A stretch of DNA of 64,000 nt from Bacillota bacterium (lineage in GTDB: Bacteria; Bacillota; Clostridia; Acetivibrionales; DTU013), in contig JAEZRE010000007.1 of assembly GCA_023412915.1 (NCBI GenBank), positions 1 to 64,000 on the forward strand. Direction: 5' to 3'. This document shows, in pieces, positions 1 through 8,664 of this stretch. A program made the position numbers and the translations under genes. How positions within the stretch are numbered: position 1 is the stretch's first letter; every line of letters begins with the position of its first letter. A model generated the notes under the pieces. It did no database searches, was not told the DNA's origin, and was given only the letters and a program-made list of their open reading frames with translations.

Positions 1-63
1 ATATCGGATATCGATTCGGGTTTTTACGCAAACACTTACATGACTGCCAGAAGAGTCCTATGA
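1..63 (+). CDS. Possible 3' end of an upstream gene
   Basis: The first frame is open from base 1 and stops at a TGA at 61-63, giving about 20 residues ending in TYMTARRVL. A strong terminator follows at 119-150, which fits the end of a transcription unit. Only the tail would be visible, so no function can be assigned; the frame could equally be open by chance. Confidence 0.2.
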   Translation: MSDIDSGFYANTYMTARRVL

Positions 64-118
64 CAGACTGATTTGCGTGTTCGTCATATCTTTTTTACGG
101 AAAAATAAAACATCTGCT

Positions 119-150
119 GTGGCACCGAAATTTTCGGTGCCACTTTTTTT
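119..150 (+). terminator. Rho-independent terminator
   Basis: GTGGCACCGAAA at 119-130 pairs with TTTCGGTGCCAC at 132-143 and is followed directly by seven Ts. It would end whatever is transcribed from the left edge and insulates the sbcDC operon. Confidence 0.85.
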
Positions 151-228
151 ATGTAAAAGGCGAGCTGTGCTGCAATACGGCAGCTTTTGTCTTCGTAATG
201 GACAAGCTTGTATTTCCAATATAAATAC

Positions 229-257
229 CTTTGCCTGTCCGAATGAAATGGTATAAT
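229..257 (+). promoter_or_regulatory. Probable sbcDC promoter
   Basis: A perfect TATAAT lies at 252-257, with a weak TTTGCC at 230-235 (16-bp spacer). It sits about 37 bp before the chosen sbcD start at 294, downstream of the terminator. No LexA-type GAAC-N4-GTTC site was seen here. Confidence 0.45.
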
Positions 258-293
258 TATAATTATAAACCTGATTTATCTGGGGGCATTGAA

Positions 294-1865
294 ATGCGGA
301 TATTACACACATCCGACTGGCATCTGGGCAGAAACCTGGAACAGATAAGCCGAATCGGAGAGCAGCGGGAATTTATAGATCAGCTGTGCAGGAGCGTTGA
401 GGAGCAGAATGTTGAACTGGTGCTTGTCGCCGGCGACATATACGATACCAGCAATCCTTCGGCGGCTGCCGAGGAGCTGTTTTACGAGGCTATCGACAGG
501 CTTTGCGGCAACGGCAGGAGGGCTGTCGTTGTTATTGCGGGAAATCACGATAACCCGGAGCGCCTTTGTGCAGCAAGTCCGCTGGCACGCAGGAAGGGGA
601 TAATACTTCTGGGTTATCCGGGAAGCGACGCCGGAGCGGATTTGCAATCGGATAGTGCCGCTACCTTTATAACCGACTCCGGTCCCGGATGGCTGGAGCT
701 GTGCATACCGGGCTGTGAGCATCACGCGGTTGTCATAACGATGCCGTATCCTTCAGAAGCAAGGCTCGAGGAGCTTTTGACATTGGAGGCCGACGAGTCA
801 GCGTTGCAACAGGCATATTCGGAAAGAGTCGGCGGTATTTTCAGGAAGCTGGAGGAGAAATTCCGCGAGGATACGGTAAATCTCGTAGTAGCACACTTGT
901 TCCTGCTTGGGGGCAGTGCTTCCGATTCCGAAAGGACGCTTCAGGTCGGAGGGGCTATGACCGTCGACCCTTCAGCGATGCCCGCGAAGGCCCATTACGC
1001 CGCGCTTGGTCATCTGCACCGCCCTCAGGAGATAAGGAATGCACCCTGTCCCGTATTCTATGCAGGTTCTCCGCTTGCCTACAGCTTCTCGGAAGCGGAT
1101 TATGCCAAAGCTGTCTACTTTATCGATGCCAAGCCCGGTGAAAAGGCAATTGTTACGCCCTGCTACCTTAACTGCGGCAGGCCTTTGAGAAAATGGCTGG
1201 CTGACAAGGGGATGGGTCAAGCGCTGGAGTGGTGCAGGGAAGGCCGGGACGCCAATGCCTGGATAGATCTCGAGATTGTGACGGACCGTATATTTACGGC
1301 TGAGGAGCAAAAAACGCTCAGAAGCCTGAACCCGGGTATTATCAACATACGGCCAAGAATAAAGGCTGAGGACGCCGAGATGTCCGAATTTCAAAGCAGG
1401 GAAGGCCGAAGGATCGACGATTTGTTCGGCGATTATTATAAATACAGGATGGGTACGGAGATACCCGATGATTTGATGAGGGCGTTTCTGGAAATCGTAA
1501 ATGGCGACGATGAAGAAAATGACGACGTAATACAGGAGTGTGCGGTAACGGGTGAATCGGGCACACCTGGCACATCAGACGCGTCAGGCATATCGAAGGC
1601 ATCAGAAGCCTCAGAGACATCGGGCACATCGAAGGCATCGGGCACACCAACCACATCAAATGTGTCGGACGCGTCGGACGAAGATGCTGACAGACGCGAT
1701 GCGGAGCAGGAATGTGCCGCGGTGGGTGAAGAAAGCCACGGAACCCACGGAACCCACGAAAGCGGAGAAAATACGGATATTGCCGAAGCGGGCGATGACA
1801 CGGTACAGCAAAGTGCTGCCTCCGGTGAATACGGAAATAAAGGGGTGATCGGGCATGAGGCCTAA
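294..1865 (+). CDS. sbcD: Exonuclease subunit SbcD (Mre11-type)
   Basis: Nuclease subunit of the SbcCD complex, which opens DNA hairpins and protein-blocked ends with Mn2+ in its active site. The metallophosphoesterase motifs are clear: SDWH (residues 7-10), GDIYD, GNHDNPERL and GHLHRP. The start is ATG 294, giving MRILHTSDWH, with GGGGGCA at 281-287 as ribosome site; an upstream in-frame ATG at 231 lacks one. The last ~110 residues form an unusual low-complexity tail of xxS triplets and GTH repeats, absent from standard SbcD (about 400 residues). The stop overlaps the sbcC start by 11 bp, implying translational coupling. Confidence 0.95.
   Translation: MRILHTSDWHLGRNLEQISRIGEQREFIDQLCRSVEEQNVELVLVAGDIYDTSNPSAAAEELFYEAIDRLCGNGRRAVVVIAGNHDNPERLCAASPLARRKGIILLGYPGSDAGADLQSDSAATFITDSGPGWLELCIPGCEHHAVVITMPYPSEARLEELLTLEADESALQQAYSERVGGIFRKLEEKFREDTVNLVVAHLFLLGGSASDSERTLQVGGAMTVDPSAMPAKAHYAALGHLHRPQEIRNAPCPVFYAGSPLAYSFSEADYAKAVYFIDAKPGEKAIVTPCYLNCGRPLRKWLADKGMGQALEWCREGRDANAWIDLEIVTDRIFTAEEQKTLRSLNPGIINIRPRIKAEDAEMSEFQSREGRRIDDLFGDYYKYRMGTEIPDDLMRAFLEIVNGDDEENDDVIQECAVTGESGTPGTSDASGISKASEASETSGTSKASGTPTTSNVSDASDEDADRRDAEQECAAVGEESHGTHGTHESGENTDIAEAGDDTVQQSAASGEYGNKGVIGHEA
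1555..1765 (+). repeat. In-frame 9-bp repeats in the sbcD tail
   Basis: From about 1555 to 1683 the DNA is a degenerate 9-bp periodicity encoding xxS triplets (GTS DAS GIS KAS EAS ETS GTS KAS and so on). A second short run of CACGGAACC units lies at 1737-1760 and encodes GTH. Such repeats probably expand and contract by slippage without shifting the frame. Confidence 0.75.
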
Positions 1866-4800
1866 GCTGCTTGAAATAGAAGGACTTCAGAGCTTTACCG
1901 ATAAACAGACCATTGATTTCGAAGCTTTGGGAGAGACTGGCCTCTTCGGAATTTTCGGCCCTACCGGCAGCGGCAAATCCACCATATTGGACGCGATAAC
2001 CTTTGCTCTATATGGACGTGTAAAAAGAGCTGAAAACGGCACTCAGGGGATTATCAACTCGAATTGCAAAACCGCAAGGGTTTCCTTCGTGTTCGAACTT
2101 ACAAAGGATGGAAGCAGGAGAACATACCGCGTAGAGAGGACATACCAGAGGAAAAAGAACGCCTCGAACTCGTGTGAACCGAAAGTGGCGCGCCTTATTG
2201 AAATAACGCCGTCCGGAGACATACCGCTTTGCGACAAGGCTACCGAGATCAGTAGTTTCGTGAGGGATCTCGTCGGTTTGAACAACGAAGACTTTACAAG
2301 GGCCGTGGTACTTCCACAGAACAGCTTTCAGGATTTTTTGCTGCTCGACAACAAAGACCGCCGCGGCATGCTGGAGAGGATTTTTTATCTCGAGGAATAC
2401 GGACGGGAACTTGAAGATAAATTGAAGCATAAAATGGCCGGTATGAAAAGCCGGTTGGATGTATTGTCCGGCGAACTCAGGGCATACGAAGACGCTTCGG
2501 ACGGAGCGCTTGAAGAGGCTCGGAATAGTATGGAAGAGGCTATTCTCGAGAGAACGCGGATCGAAAAGGAAGCAAAGGAATCGGAGAACAGGTACAACGA
2601 AGCGAAAGAGGTTTGGGGGCTTATTCGGGAACAGGCCGAGTATATCAGGCTGGAGCAGGAACATACGGCCTCTTCGGCGGCCGTCGACGGCATGCGGATC
2701 AGCCTGGAAAAGGCGGTCAAGGCCGGTGGCCTGCTTGATACCATATTGAATACAAGAAATATAAGGGACAGGCTGGAAACTGCCGTGCAGCAGCTTGCCG
2801 AAGTATCGGCTGCAATCCCCGGAGTATCTGACAATCTTGAAAATATAAAGGCCGAATATGAAAAGCTTAAAATGGAAATCTCTCTCGAACAGCCCAGATT
2901 AGTCGGACAAAGGGCAAGACTTTCGGATGCGTTGGCGCTTAAGGATGAGATCGACGAAGTATCGGGCAGGGCAAACTCATTGCATGCCGAAGCAGCTAAG
3001 CTTCAGGCTGCTGAAAAAGCAAAGCAGGAAGAACTCGAAAGCGCATCAAGCACTTGCGGCCTGCTCGAGCAGGAGGTTGAAAAGCTTAAGCTTGAAATAG
3101 AACCGCTCAAGGTGGAACCTGAATACCGCCGGCAGGTGCAGGAAGGCGTAAAGCTGAAAAATGAAACCGAGCAGCTTGTTTCAGGGATAAAAAGCCTGGA
3201 GGAACGTAAAAGAGCGCTTCTCGAGGCGGGAGCCGCGCTTGAGCAAAAACTGGGACTTGTTAGCGGCGAACTTGCCGCAAGTCAGGAGACCCAGAAGAAA
3301 CTATCCGAGGAAAAGGCCAGGCATGAGAGCGACAAGCCCACGGATCAGAATGCATTAAAGAAGCTGAGCGACAGGATACATTCCGTGCAGGGCACATATG
3401 ATCGGCTGCTGCTTAGGAAAAATGAATTGGACAGGCTCAAGGCCAAAGCTGAGAGACAAAAGGAGGAAGCCGGGGAGCTTGAACAGAAATCGGCTATTCT
3501 CGAGAAGGAAAAGGAGAAAGTTTCCGCGGCGGCTGAACAGGCAAAAGCTGCTTATGACAAGGCGTTGAATGAATCCAACCTGAATAGCGCCTATGTCCTT
3601 TCAAAAATACTGAAAGCCGGTGAACCATGCCCTGTATGCGGTTCGAGACAACATCCCGAGCCTGCTTCGCATATGGAAGAAGGGGATGCGGATCGGTTGG
3701 AGACACTATTGCAGGCTGCAGCACAAAAGCTTGAAGAAGCTGAAAAGGCTCGCAAGGATGCCGAAAGGAATGCTCTGATCGTTTCAGGACAGCTGATAAC
3801 AGCGTCTGATCTGCTTGATCAACAGCTTAAAGAGATAGAATCCAAGACAGGGGAATTTGAGCAGGAGCAGCAGACACTGCCGGAAAAGCTTAAGGGAATG
3901 GGCTTGGAAGAGATACGTGCCGAGATAGACAAAGCCGGTAAAACGTATGATGAAAAGCGACAGCTTCTGGAAAGCTGGGAGCAAAAACTGGAGGAATTAA
4001 GAGTCGGTATTGATGAAATCAACAATATTACAGCGGAGAAGAGACTGGCTCAGAATGAATTGATGACACAAGCCGGAGGCAACCGTGATAATATAGCGGA
4101 GCTTGACGGCAGTATCAAGGAATCGGAAAAAGCCCTTGAACTTACCGCCGGGAAGTATGACGCTTTTCTAAAGCTGCATGAATTGAAGGATGCGGGGACC
4201 GAACTTGAAAGACTTGCCGGGAATGACCGGAAACTTCACAAACTTCAGTCGGATATGGAACAGGCACAGGAAAAAGCAAAAAACAAACGGTCCGACGCGG
4301 AAAGACTCAAAGAGGAATGGAGGCTGCTGAACTCCGAAAGGATAAAAAAAGAGACACAGGAGAGCAGCCTGAACCTTCAAAAGGATGAAAAAACTGCGAA
4401 GCTCAGGGAATTGGCGGGCGAGGCGGCCGACATCAAAGCCGGTATCGGACGTATCGATGAATTACTCGGAGCATATACAAAGAAGGACAGCAAATACCGT
4501 GAGGACATCGGGCTTCTTGAGAAAAGCTTCAATGAGCTTTGTGCCCGGAGAGCTTCTCTCGAAAGCCAGCGGGACATATATTCCGAGACCTTGAATAATG
4601 ATGAGGCAAGACTGAGAATTGCGCTTTCGGACAAGGGCTTTGCTGATGAAAATGATGCCGAAGCTTCTGTAATCCCGGCTGAAAAGCAGGCCGAGCTTAA
4701 AGCGAAGATAGAGGAGTACGACCAAAAACTCCTGAATATACGGGCACAGCTGGCAATACTTCAGAAGAAGCTCAAAAACCGCATTATTACCGAGGAGGAA

Positions 4801-5481
4801 TGGCGGACGATCGACAGCGCCTGGCAGGAGCTGTCCGCATACAGGGAGGCGTGCGTAACTGCCGGAGAGGTTGCCCGGAACAATTACAGGCTTCTTAAAA
4901 GCAAACATGAAAAATGGGTGACACTCAGCAAAATGAATGATGAGCTAACCCGGAAGCAGGGGTTGTACGACCAGATACAGAAGCTTTTGAAAGCCGAACT
5001 GAGGAAGGATAACAGTTTCATCGATTATATCGCTGAGGAAAGGCTTCGTTATGTCGCCGCGAATGCTTCGCGGACGCTTGGCATTATTACAAAACACCGT
5101 TATATGCTCGAGCTTGATACGGAAGCCGGTTTTATAATAAGGGATCAGGCAAATGGCGGCGTACACCGTATGGTCAGGTCACTGTCGGGCGGGGAAACCT
5201 TTTTGACATCGCTTTCGCTGGCGCTTGCGCTTTCCGAGCAAATTCAGCTGAAAGGGCAAAGCCCGCTGGAGTTCTTTTTCCTTGACGAAGGCTTTGGAAC
5301 GCTGGATCAGGAGCTGCTGGACACCGTTATCGATTCTCTGGAGAGATTAAGCAGCAGCGATCGTGTCATCGGCCTCATCAGCCACGTTCCCGAGCTTAAA
5401 AGCAGGATCGCCAGAAGGCTCATTGTTCAGCCTCCGACATTGCAGGGCGACGGCAGCAGAGTCGCGATCGAAAAGGCGTGA
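1855..5481 (+). CDS. sbcC: Exonuclease subunit SbcC (Rad50-type)
   Basis: SMC-like ATPase partner of SbcD. Walker A GPTGSGKS lies at residues 35-42. Two long Glu/Lys/Leu-rich coiled-coil arms flank a zinc hook CPVC at about 592-595, close to the middle of the 1208 residues. The ABC signature SLSGGETF is near 1109 and Walker B FFFLDEGFG near 1141-1149. Size and order match Gram-positive SbcC. The ATG at 1855 lies inside the end of sbcD, so the pair is a coupled operon; no terminator is visible after the stop. Confidence 0.96.
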   Translation: MRPKLLEIEGLQSFTDKQTIDFEALGETGLFGIFGPTGSGKSTILDAITFALYGRVKRAENGTQGIINSNCKTARVSFVFELTKDGSRRTYRVERTYQRKKNASNSCEPKVARLIEITPSGDIPLCDKATEISSFVRDLVGLNNEDFTRAVVLPQNSFQDFLLLDNKDRRGMLERIFYLEEYGRELEDKLKHKMAGMKSRLDVLSGELRAYEDASDGALEEARNSMEEAILERTRIEKEAKESENRYNEAKEVWGLIREQAEYIRLEQEHTASSAAVDGMRISLEKAVKAGGLLDTILNTRNIRDRLETAVQQLAEVSAAIPGVSDNLENIKAEYEKLKMEISLEQPRLVGQRARLSDALALKDEIDEVSGRANSLHAEAAKLQAAEKAKQEELESASSTCGLLEQEVEKLKLEIEPLKVEPEYRRQVQEGVKLKNETEQLVSGIKSLEERKRALLEAGAALEQKLGLVSGELAASQETQKKLSEEKARHESDKPTDQNALKKLSDRIHSVQGTYDRLLLRKNELDRLKAKAERQKEEAGELEQKSAILEKEKEKVSAAAEQAKAAYDKALNESNLNSAYVLSKILKAGEPCPVCGSRQHPEPASHMEEGDADRLETLLQAAAQKLEEAEKARKDAERNALIVSGQLITASDLLDQQLKEIESKTGEFEQEQQTLPEKLKGMGLEEIRAEIDKAGKTYDEKRQLLESWEQKLEELRVGIDEINNITAEKRLAQNELMTQAGGNRDNIAELDGSIKESEKALELTAGKYDAFLKLHELKDAGTELERLAGNDRKLHKLQSDMEQAQEKAKNKRSDAERLKEEWRLLNSERIKKETQESSLNLQKDEKTAKLRELAGEAADIKAGIGRIDELLGAYTKKDSKYREDIGLLEKSFNELCARRASLESQRDIYSETLNNDEARLRIALSDKGFADENDAEASVIPAEKQAELKAKIEEYDQKLLNIRAQLAILQKKLKNRIITEEEWRTIDSAWQELSAYREACVTAGEVARNNYRLLKSKHEKWVTLSKMNDELTRKQGLYDQIQKLLKAELRKDNSFIDYIAEERLRYVAANASRTLGIITKHRYMLELDTEAGFIIRDQANGGVHRMVRSLSGGETFLTSLSLALALSEQIQLKGQSPLEFFFLDEGFGTLDQELLDTVIDSLERLSSSDRVIGLISHVPELKSRIARRLIVQPPTLQGDGSRVAIEKA

Positions 5482-5511
5482 TGGGACGCGGGGCTATTTG
5501 AGGTATAAAGT

Positions 5512-5540
5512 TTGCAATTATAACCATATTATTATATAAT
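5512..5540 (+). promoter_or_regulatory. Promoter of the 130-residue gene
   Basis: TTGCAA at 5512-5517 and TATAAT at 5535-5540 are separated by 17 bp, a near-ideal sigma-A promoter. It lies in the gap after sbcC and about 75 bp before the next ATG, so that gene can be expressed independently of sbcDC. Confidence 0.65.
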
Positions 5541-5615
5541 TGTTAGTGACAGCTTTCGCTTAGCGTCCAATAAGTAAGCTTCACGATAGTTCATTAGCTT
5601 AAGGGGAGTGATAAA

Positions 5616-6008
5616 ATGACGGTTAAAGGAGAAAAAACTGCAGTCGCCGTTAGCGCGGCAGGTAATGTCGAAGCGGCAGTTGCTGCAGTAACCAGGGAAA
5701 AGAAGACCGTTAAAAAAGTGCAGACTGATAACGATGTAAAACGCAAGGCAGTGAAGCTGGTAGTCGCACACCTGCGTAAAAAGCTGCCTGAAACGGGTTT
5801 TATCGGCAAGGAACACATTATAGGCTGGATAGAAGGTATGGAGGAGCTCCTTCTGAAGGACGAATTCGTGATGATAGAGTATATTCAGATGAGACACAGC
5901 CTCAATGACATTATCGAACGTACGGTTGATGAGGAACTTAGATTTAAATTACGGGACTCATGGTACAGTCTGGGTAAGGCCCTCGACAAGAAGGTCAAAC
6001 AAAAATAG
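5616..6008 (+). CDS. Hypothetical 130-residue protein
   Basis: I do not recognise a family. The start is ATG 5616 behind AAGGGGAG. The first ~35 residues are Ala/Val/Lys-rich and low in complexity; the rest is charged and predicted helical, ending in a Lys-rich tail. No signal peptide, membrane span or cysteine cluster is seen. It has its own promoter (5512-5540) and terminator (6024-6050), so it is a single-gene unit. The strong ribosome site and flanking signals argue that it is real. It is lysine-rich enough that nucleic-acid binding is possible, but nothing shows this. Confidence 0.75.
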   Translation: MTVKGEKTAVAVSAAGNVEAAVAAVTREKKTVKKVQTDNDVKRKAVKLVVAHLRKKLPETGFIGKEHIIGWIEGMEELLLKDEFVMIEYIQMRHSLNDIIERTVDEELRFKLRDSWYSLGKALDKKVKQK

Positions 6009-6023
6009 GTCCAGATGCATGAG

Positions 6024-6050
6024 CCCGGTGATACCGGGTTTTTTTGTTTT
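6024..6050 (+). terminator. Terminator after the 130-residue gene
   Basis: CCCGGT and ACCGGG pair around a short GATA-type loop (6024-6038), followed by an interrupted T tract to 6050. Confidence 0.8.
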
Positions 6051-6079
6051 GTTTCGTTTACAAGGAAAATGCTGTATTC

Positions 6080-6134
6080 AATGATCCGCACCGAAACGGA
6101 GGCCGCTCCTCCGATTCTGTACGGATCATTTTTT
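6080..6134 (+). terminator. Second, nested hairpin with T run
   Basis: AATGATCCG (6080-6088) pairs with CGGATCATT (6122-6130), and inside it CGGAGG (6097-6102) pairs with CCTCCG (6108-6113). Six Ts follow the outer arm. It may be a back-up terminator or the 3' end of a small RNA; no gene lies between it and the preceding terminator. Confidence 0.5.
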
Positions 6135-6227
6135 ATGAGTCGGGGGATGGACTGGACAGAGGGGATACGGACTTTGTCCCTCTTTCTGGTTAGACCTATC
6201 TGACTAAAACAAATGGCCAAAACATCA

Positions 6228-6256
6228 TTTACAAATAGACAAAAAGTATATATAAT
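6228..6256 (+). promoter_or_regulatory. Promoter of the Phd-Uma2 gene
   Basis: TTTACA at 6228-6233 and TATAAT at 6251-6256 with a 17-bp spacer, about 37 bp before the TTG start. The surrounding alternating TA tract (6247-6268) overlaps the promoter and could be where the N-terminal antitoxin-like domain binds its own control region; that is inference. Confidence 0.6.
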
Positions 6257-6292
6257 ATAGCTATATTTAGAAGGTTCTGGGAGGTGTTTCGG

Positions 6293-7024
6293 TTGAAGGT
6301 GAGCGCTACAGACATGAAAAACAGCTTTGGCAGGTATCTGAAGAAATGCCTGGAGGAAGATGTCTTCATTACAAAGAACGAACACATCATAGCAAGGCTC
6401 AGCAAATACGACGACCCGTCAGAGGGCTACCTCATGATCAAGGAGGGCAGCGCGTCATATACCTATTCGGGTAAGAGGGTGACGTATGAAGAGTTCCTGA
6501 AGATTACCGAAGAGAATGAAGAGAGATACGAATACATCGACGGAGAGGTGTTCCTGCTGTCTTCGCCCGGTATGGCGCATCAGATCGTACATTCAAACCT
6601 GAACAGATGCCTGATGAATTGGTTTGTCGGAAAGAAATGCCACGTCTTTTCGGCCCCCTTTGACGTAACGCTTTTGGGGGAGAACCTGAAGGATAAAAAC
6701 GTGGTGGAGCCTGATCTGCTGGTATCCTGCGACTACAGTGAACAGCGGGATGAGCGCGACCGTTATACAGGCATACCGTCTCTGGTCGTCGAGATACTAT
6801 CCCCGGGCACGAGGAGCCGGGACTATGTAACGAAACTGCACGTTTATATGTATGGTGGGGTCAGAGAGTATTGGATCGTTGATCCGCAGAATAAGAAGGT
6901 GACCCAATACCACTTTGAAGACAAGGAGCTTTGCGAAATACTCACCTGCAATTACCCTGGTGTGGTCAAATCGATAATTTTCAGCGGTCTTGCGGTTCCT
7001 ATGGAAGAAATATTCAGGGACTAG
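6293..7024 (+). CDS. Phd/YefM-type domain fused to Uma2 nuclease-fold domain
   Basis: Two domains. Residues 1-40 (MKVSATDMKNSFGRYL, then FITKNEHIIARLSKYD) match the DNA-binding half of Phd/YefM antitoxins. Residues ~62-240 match the Uma2/DUF820 PD-(D/E)xK-like family, with EYIDGE (80-85), D141 in VVEPDLLV, E167 in VVEILSPGTRSRD and K181. I chose TTG 6293 because GGGAGG at 6279-6284 is then 8 nt upstream and the protein begins exactly at the Phd consensus; a GTG at 6284 overlaps the ribosome site. It is monocistronic with its own promoter. Nuclease activity and DNA binding are family-based inference; no separate toxin gene lies beside it. Confidence 0.85.
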   Translation: MKVSATDMKNSFGRYLKKCLEEDVFITKNEHIIARLSKYDDPSEGYLMIKEGSASYTYSGKRVTYEEFLKITEENEERYEYIDGEVFLLSSPGMAHQIVHSNLNRCLMNWFVGKKCHVFSAPFDVTLLGENLKDKNVVEPDLLVSCDYSEQRDERDRYTGIPSLVVEILSPGTRSRDYVTKLHVYMYGGVREYWIVDPQNKKVTQYHFEDKELCEILTCNYPGVVKSIIFSGLAVPMEEIFRD

Positions 7025-7033
7025 GCATAACAA

Positions 7034-7063
7034 AGCCCTCGCGCATTCTTATACGTGAGGGCT
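7034..7063. terminator. Hairpin between convergent genes
   Basis: AGCCCTCGCG (7034-7043) pairs with CGTGAGGGCT (7054-7063) allowing one G-T pair. It lies between the Uma2 gene and argH; a short T-rich stretch follows it on the minus strand (TTTGTTATG), so it mainly serves argH. Confidence 0.55.
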
Positions 7064-7098
7064 CTACAATAATCTTGTTCTGGTTTCTGCCTTCTGTA

Positions 7099-8475
7099 TC
7101 AACACCCTGAAATGAACCCGCGGCCGTTTTCAATCGAAGCCCTTATGCTCTCGGCTGCCGGCCCTCCCGGGATATTCCGGCCTGATACGCATTTTTCAAG
7201 GCTGATTTCGGAATAAACGTCGTCGCCTATCTTATCTGAAAAATCCTTGAATTCAGCCATGGATAACTCTTCTATAGCTTTGCTGTTATTGATGCAGTAG
7301 AGGACCATCTTGCCGATGATCTCGTGTGCGCTGCGGAACGGTATACCCTTCTTGACCAGGTAATCAGCCATATCCGTGGCATTTGTGAAACCGCCTTGCG
7401 CTGCCTTGTACATGTTTTCCTTTTTGATTTTCATGGTGGAAAGCATCTTTGTGAATACGGGGAGGCACATTTTTACCGTATCGACCGAATCGAATATGGC
7501 TTCCTTGTCTTCCTGCATATCCTTGTTGTAGGCCAGTGGGAGCGATTTCATAACTGTAAGCAGCGCAGCAAGGTCGCCGTACGTCCTGCCGGTTTTGCCC
7601 CTGACGAGCTCGGCTACGTCGGGATTCTTTTTCTGCGGCATTATACTGCTGCCGGTGCTGAAGGCGTCATCCATCTCAACGAAGGCGAATTCTCCCGAAG
7701 ACCAGAGCACGAGCTCTTCGCTGAACCGGCTCAGGTGCATCATTATCATAGCAACGCAGGAGGCCAGCTCTATTGCAAAATCCCTGTCGCTTACACCGTC
7801 GAGGCTGTTTTCCGTAATAGCGGAAAAGCCCAGTTCATCGGCGACAAACCTTCTGTCGAGAGGGTAGGTTGTGCCTGCAAGCGCTCCCGAACCGAGCGGC
7901 ATGACGTCCATTCGTCCATAGCAGTCATCCAGACGTCCGATATCACGCCGAAACATCTGGAAATACGCCATCACATGGTGTGCCAGCGTTATCGGCTGCG
8001 CCCTTTGCAGGTGGGTGTAGCCGGGCATGATCGTTTCCAGATTCTTTTGGGATATGTCCAGCAGAGTTTCAAGCAGCTCCAGCAGCATTGCCCTGATGTT
8101 TTTTACCTCGGCCTTCAGATACATGCGGATGTCGAGCGCTACCTGGTCGTTGCGGCTTCTGCCTGTATGCAGCCTTTTGCCGGTATCGCCGATACGAGAT
8201 ATCAATATCTTCTCAACATTCATATGGATATCTTCCGCGTCGATTTCGAATTGCACCTTGTCGTTCTCGATGTCGTGAAGGATTTCGAGCAGCGTTTTGC
8301 AGATAAGCCCGGCGTCGGCGGCAGGAATGATACCGCATTTGCCGAGCATCTTCGCGTGCGCCATGCTGCCTTCTATATCCTGCTTGTAAAGCCTAGCGTC
8401 GAAACGAATCGATGAATTGAAATCATCCACCGACTTATCAGTGCTGGCAGAGAATCTGCCGCCCCATAATTTCAT
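7099..8475 (-). CDS. argH: Argininosuccinate lyase
   Basis: Last step of arginine synthesis: argininosuccinate to arginine and fumarate, in the cytoplasm. At 458 residues it is the usual length. The N-terminus KLWGGRFS, the HTGRSRNDQVA motif and the fumarase-superfamily signature GSSIMPQKKNPD, which carries the catalytic serine loop, are all intact. It lies downstream of argG in the same direction, separated by about 190 bp that contain a hairpin, so it is probably cotranscribed with partial attenuation. Confidence 0.97.
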   Translation of the reverse strand: MKLWGGRFSASTDKSVDDFNSSIRFDARLYKQDIEGSMAHAKMLGKCGIIPAADAGLICKTLLEILHDIENDKVQFEIDAEDIHMNVEKILISRIGDTGKRLHTGRSRNDQVALDIRMYLKAEVKNIRAMLLELLETLLDISQKNLETIMPGYTHLQRAQPITLAHHVMAYFQMFRRDIGRLDDCYGRMDVMPLGSGALAGTTYPLDRRFVADELGFSAITENSLDGVSDRDFAIELASCVAMIMMHLSRFSEELVLWSSGEFAFVEMDDAFSTGSSIMPQKKNPDVAELVRGKTGRTYGDLAALLTVMKSLPLAYNKDMQEDKEAIFDSVDTVKMCLPVFTKMLSTMKIKKENMYKAAQGGFTNATDMADYLVKKGIPFRSAHEIIGKMVLYCINNSKAIEELSMAEFKDFSDKIGDDVYSEISLEKCVSGRNIPGGPAAESIRASIENGRGFISGC

Positions 8476-8552
8476 ATCCGTTACCTCGCATTCTTAAGTA
8501 TCCTTGAGTAATCATAAGTGGCCCGGAGTAATACCAAAGCAACCTATGGCAA

Positions 8553-8580
8553 AGGGAAAGCCGTATTTCGGGCTTTCCCT
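8553..8580 (-). terminator. Hairpin between argG and argH
   Basis: AGGGAAAGCC (8553-8562) and GGCTTTCCCT (8571-8580) are perfect 10-bp arms with an 8-nt loop. On the minus strand only a short T stretch follows, so it looks like a partial terminator or RNA-stability element rather than a full stop. Confidence 0.5.
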
Positions 8581-8610
8581 CCTGTTGATCCAATTCATAA
8601 GCTTTTTATT

Positions 8611-8650
8611 GAACAGAGGGAAATGAAACAAAAGAACCGTCCCTCCGTTC
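8611..8650. repeat. Imperfect inverted repeat, possibly a dispersed element
   Basis: GAACAGAGGGA (8611-8621) pairs with TCCCTCCGTTC (8640-8650), 10 of 11. The loop contains AAAAGAACCGTCCC, a string I associate with intergenic repeats in clostridial genomes; that recollection is not verified. It lies directly after the argG stop. Confidence 0.4.
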
Positions 8651-8664
8651 CATTTCTGTTACAC

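Noticed and set aside
7324..8415. 363-codon plus-strand frame opposite argH
   Set aside because: It is the antisense shadow of argH; no ribosome site, and the argH motifs on the other strand are intact.
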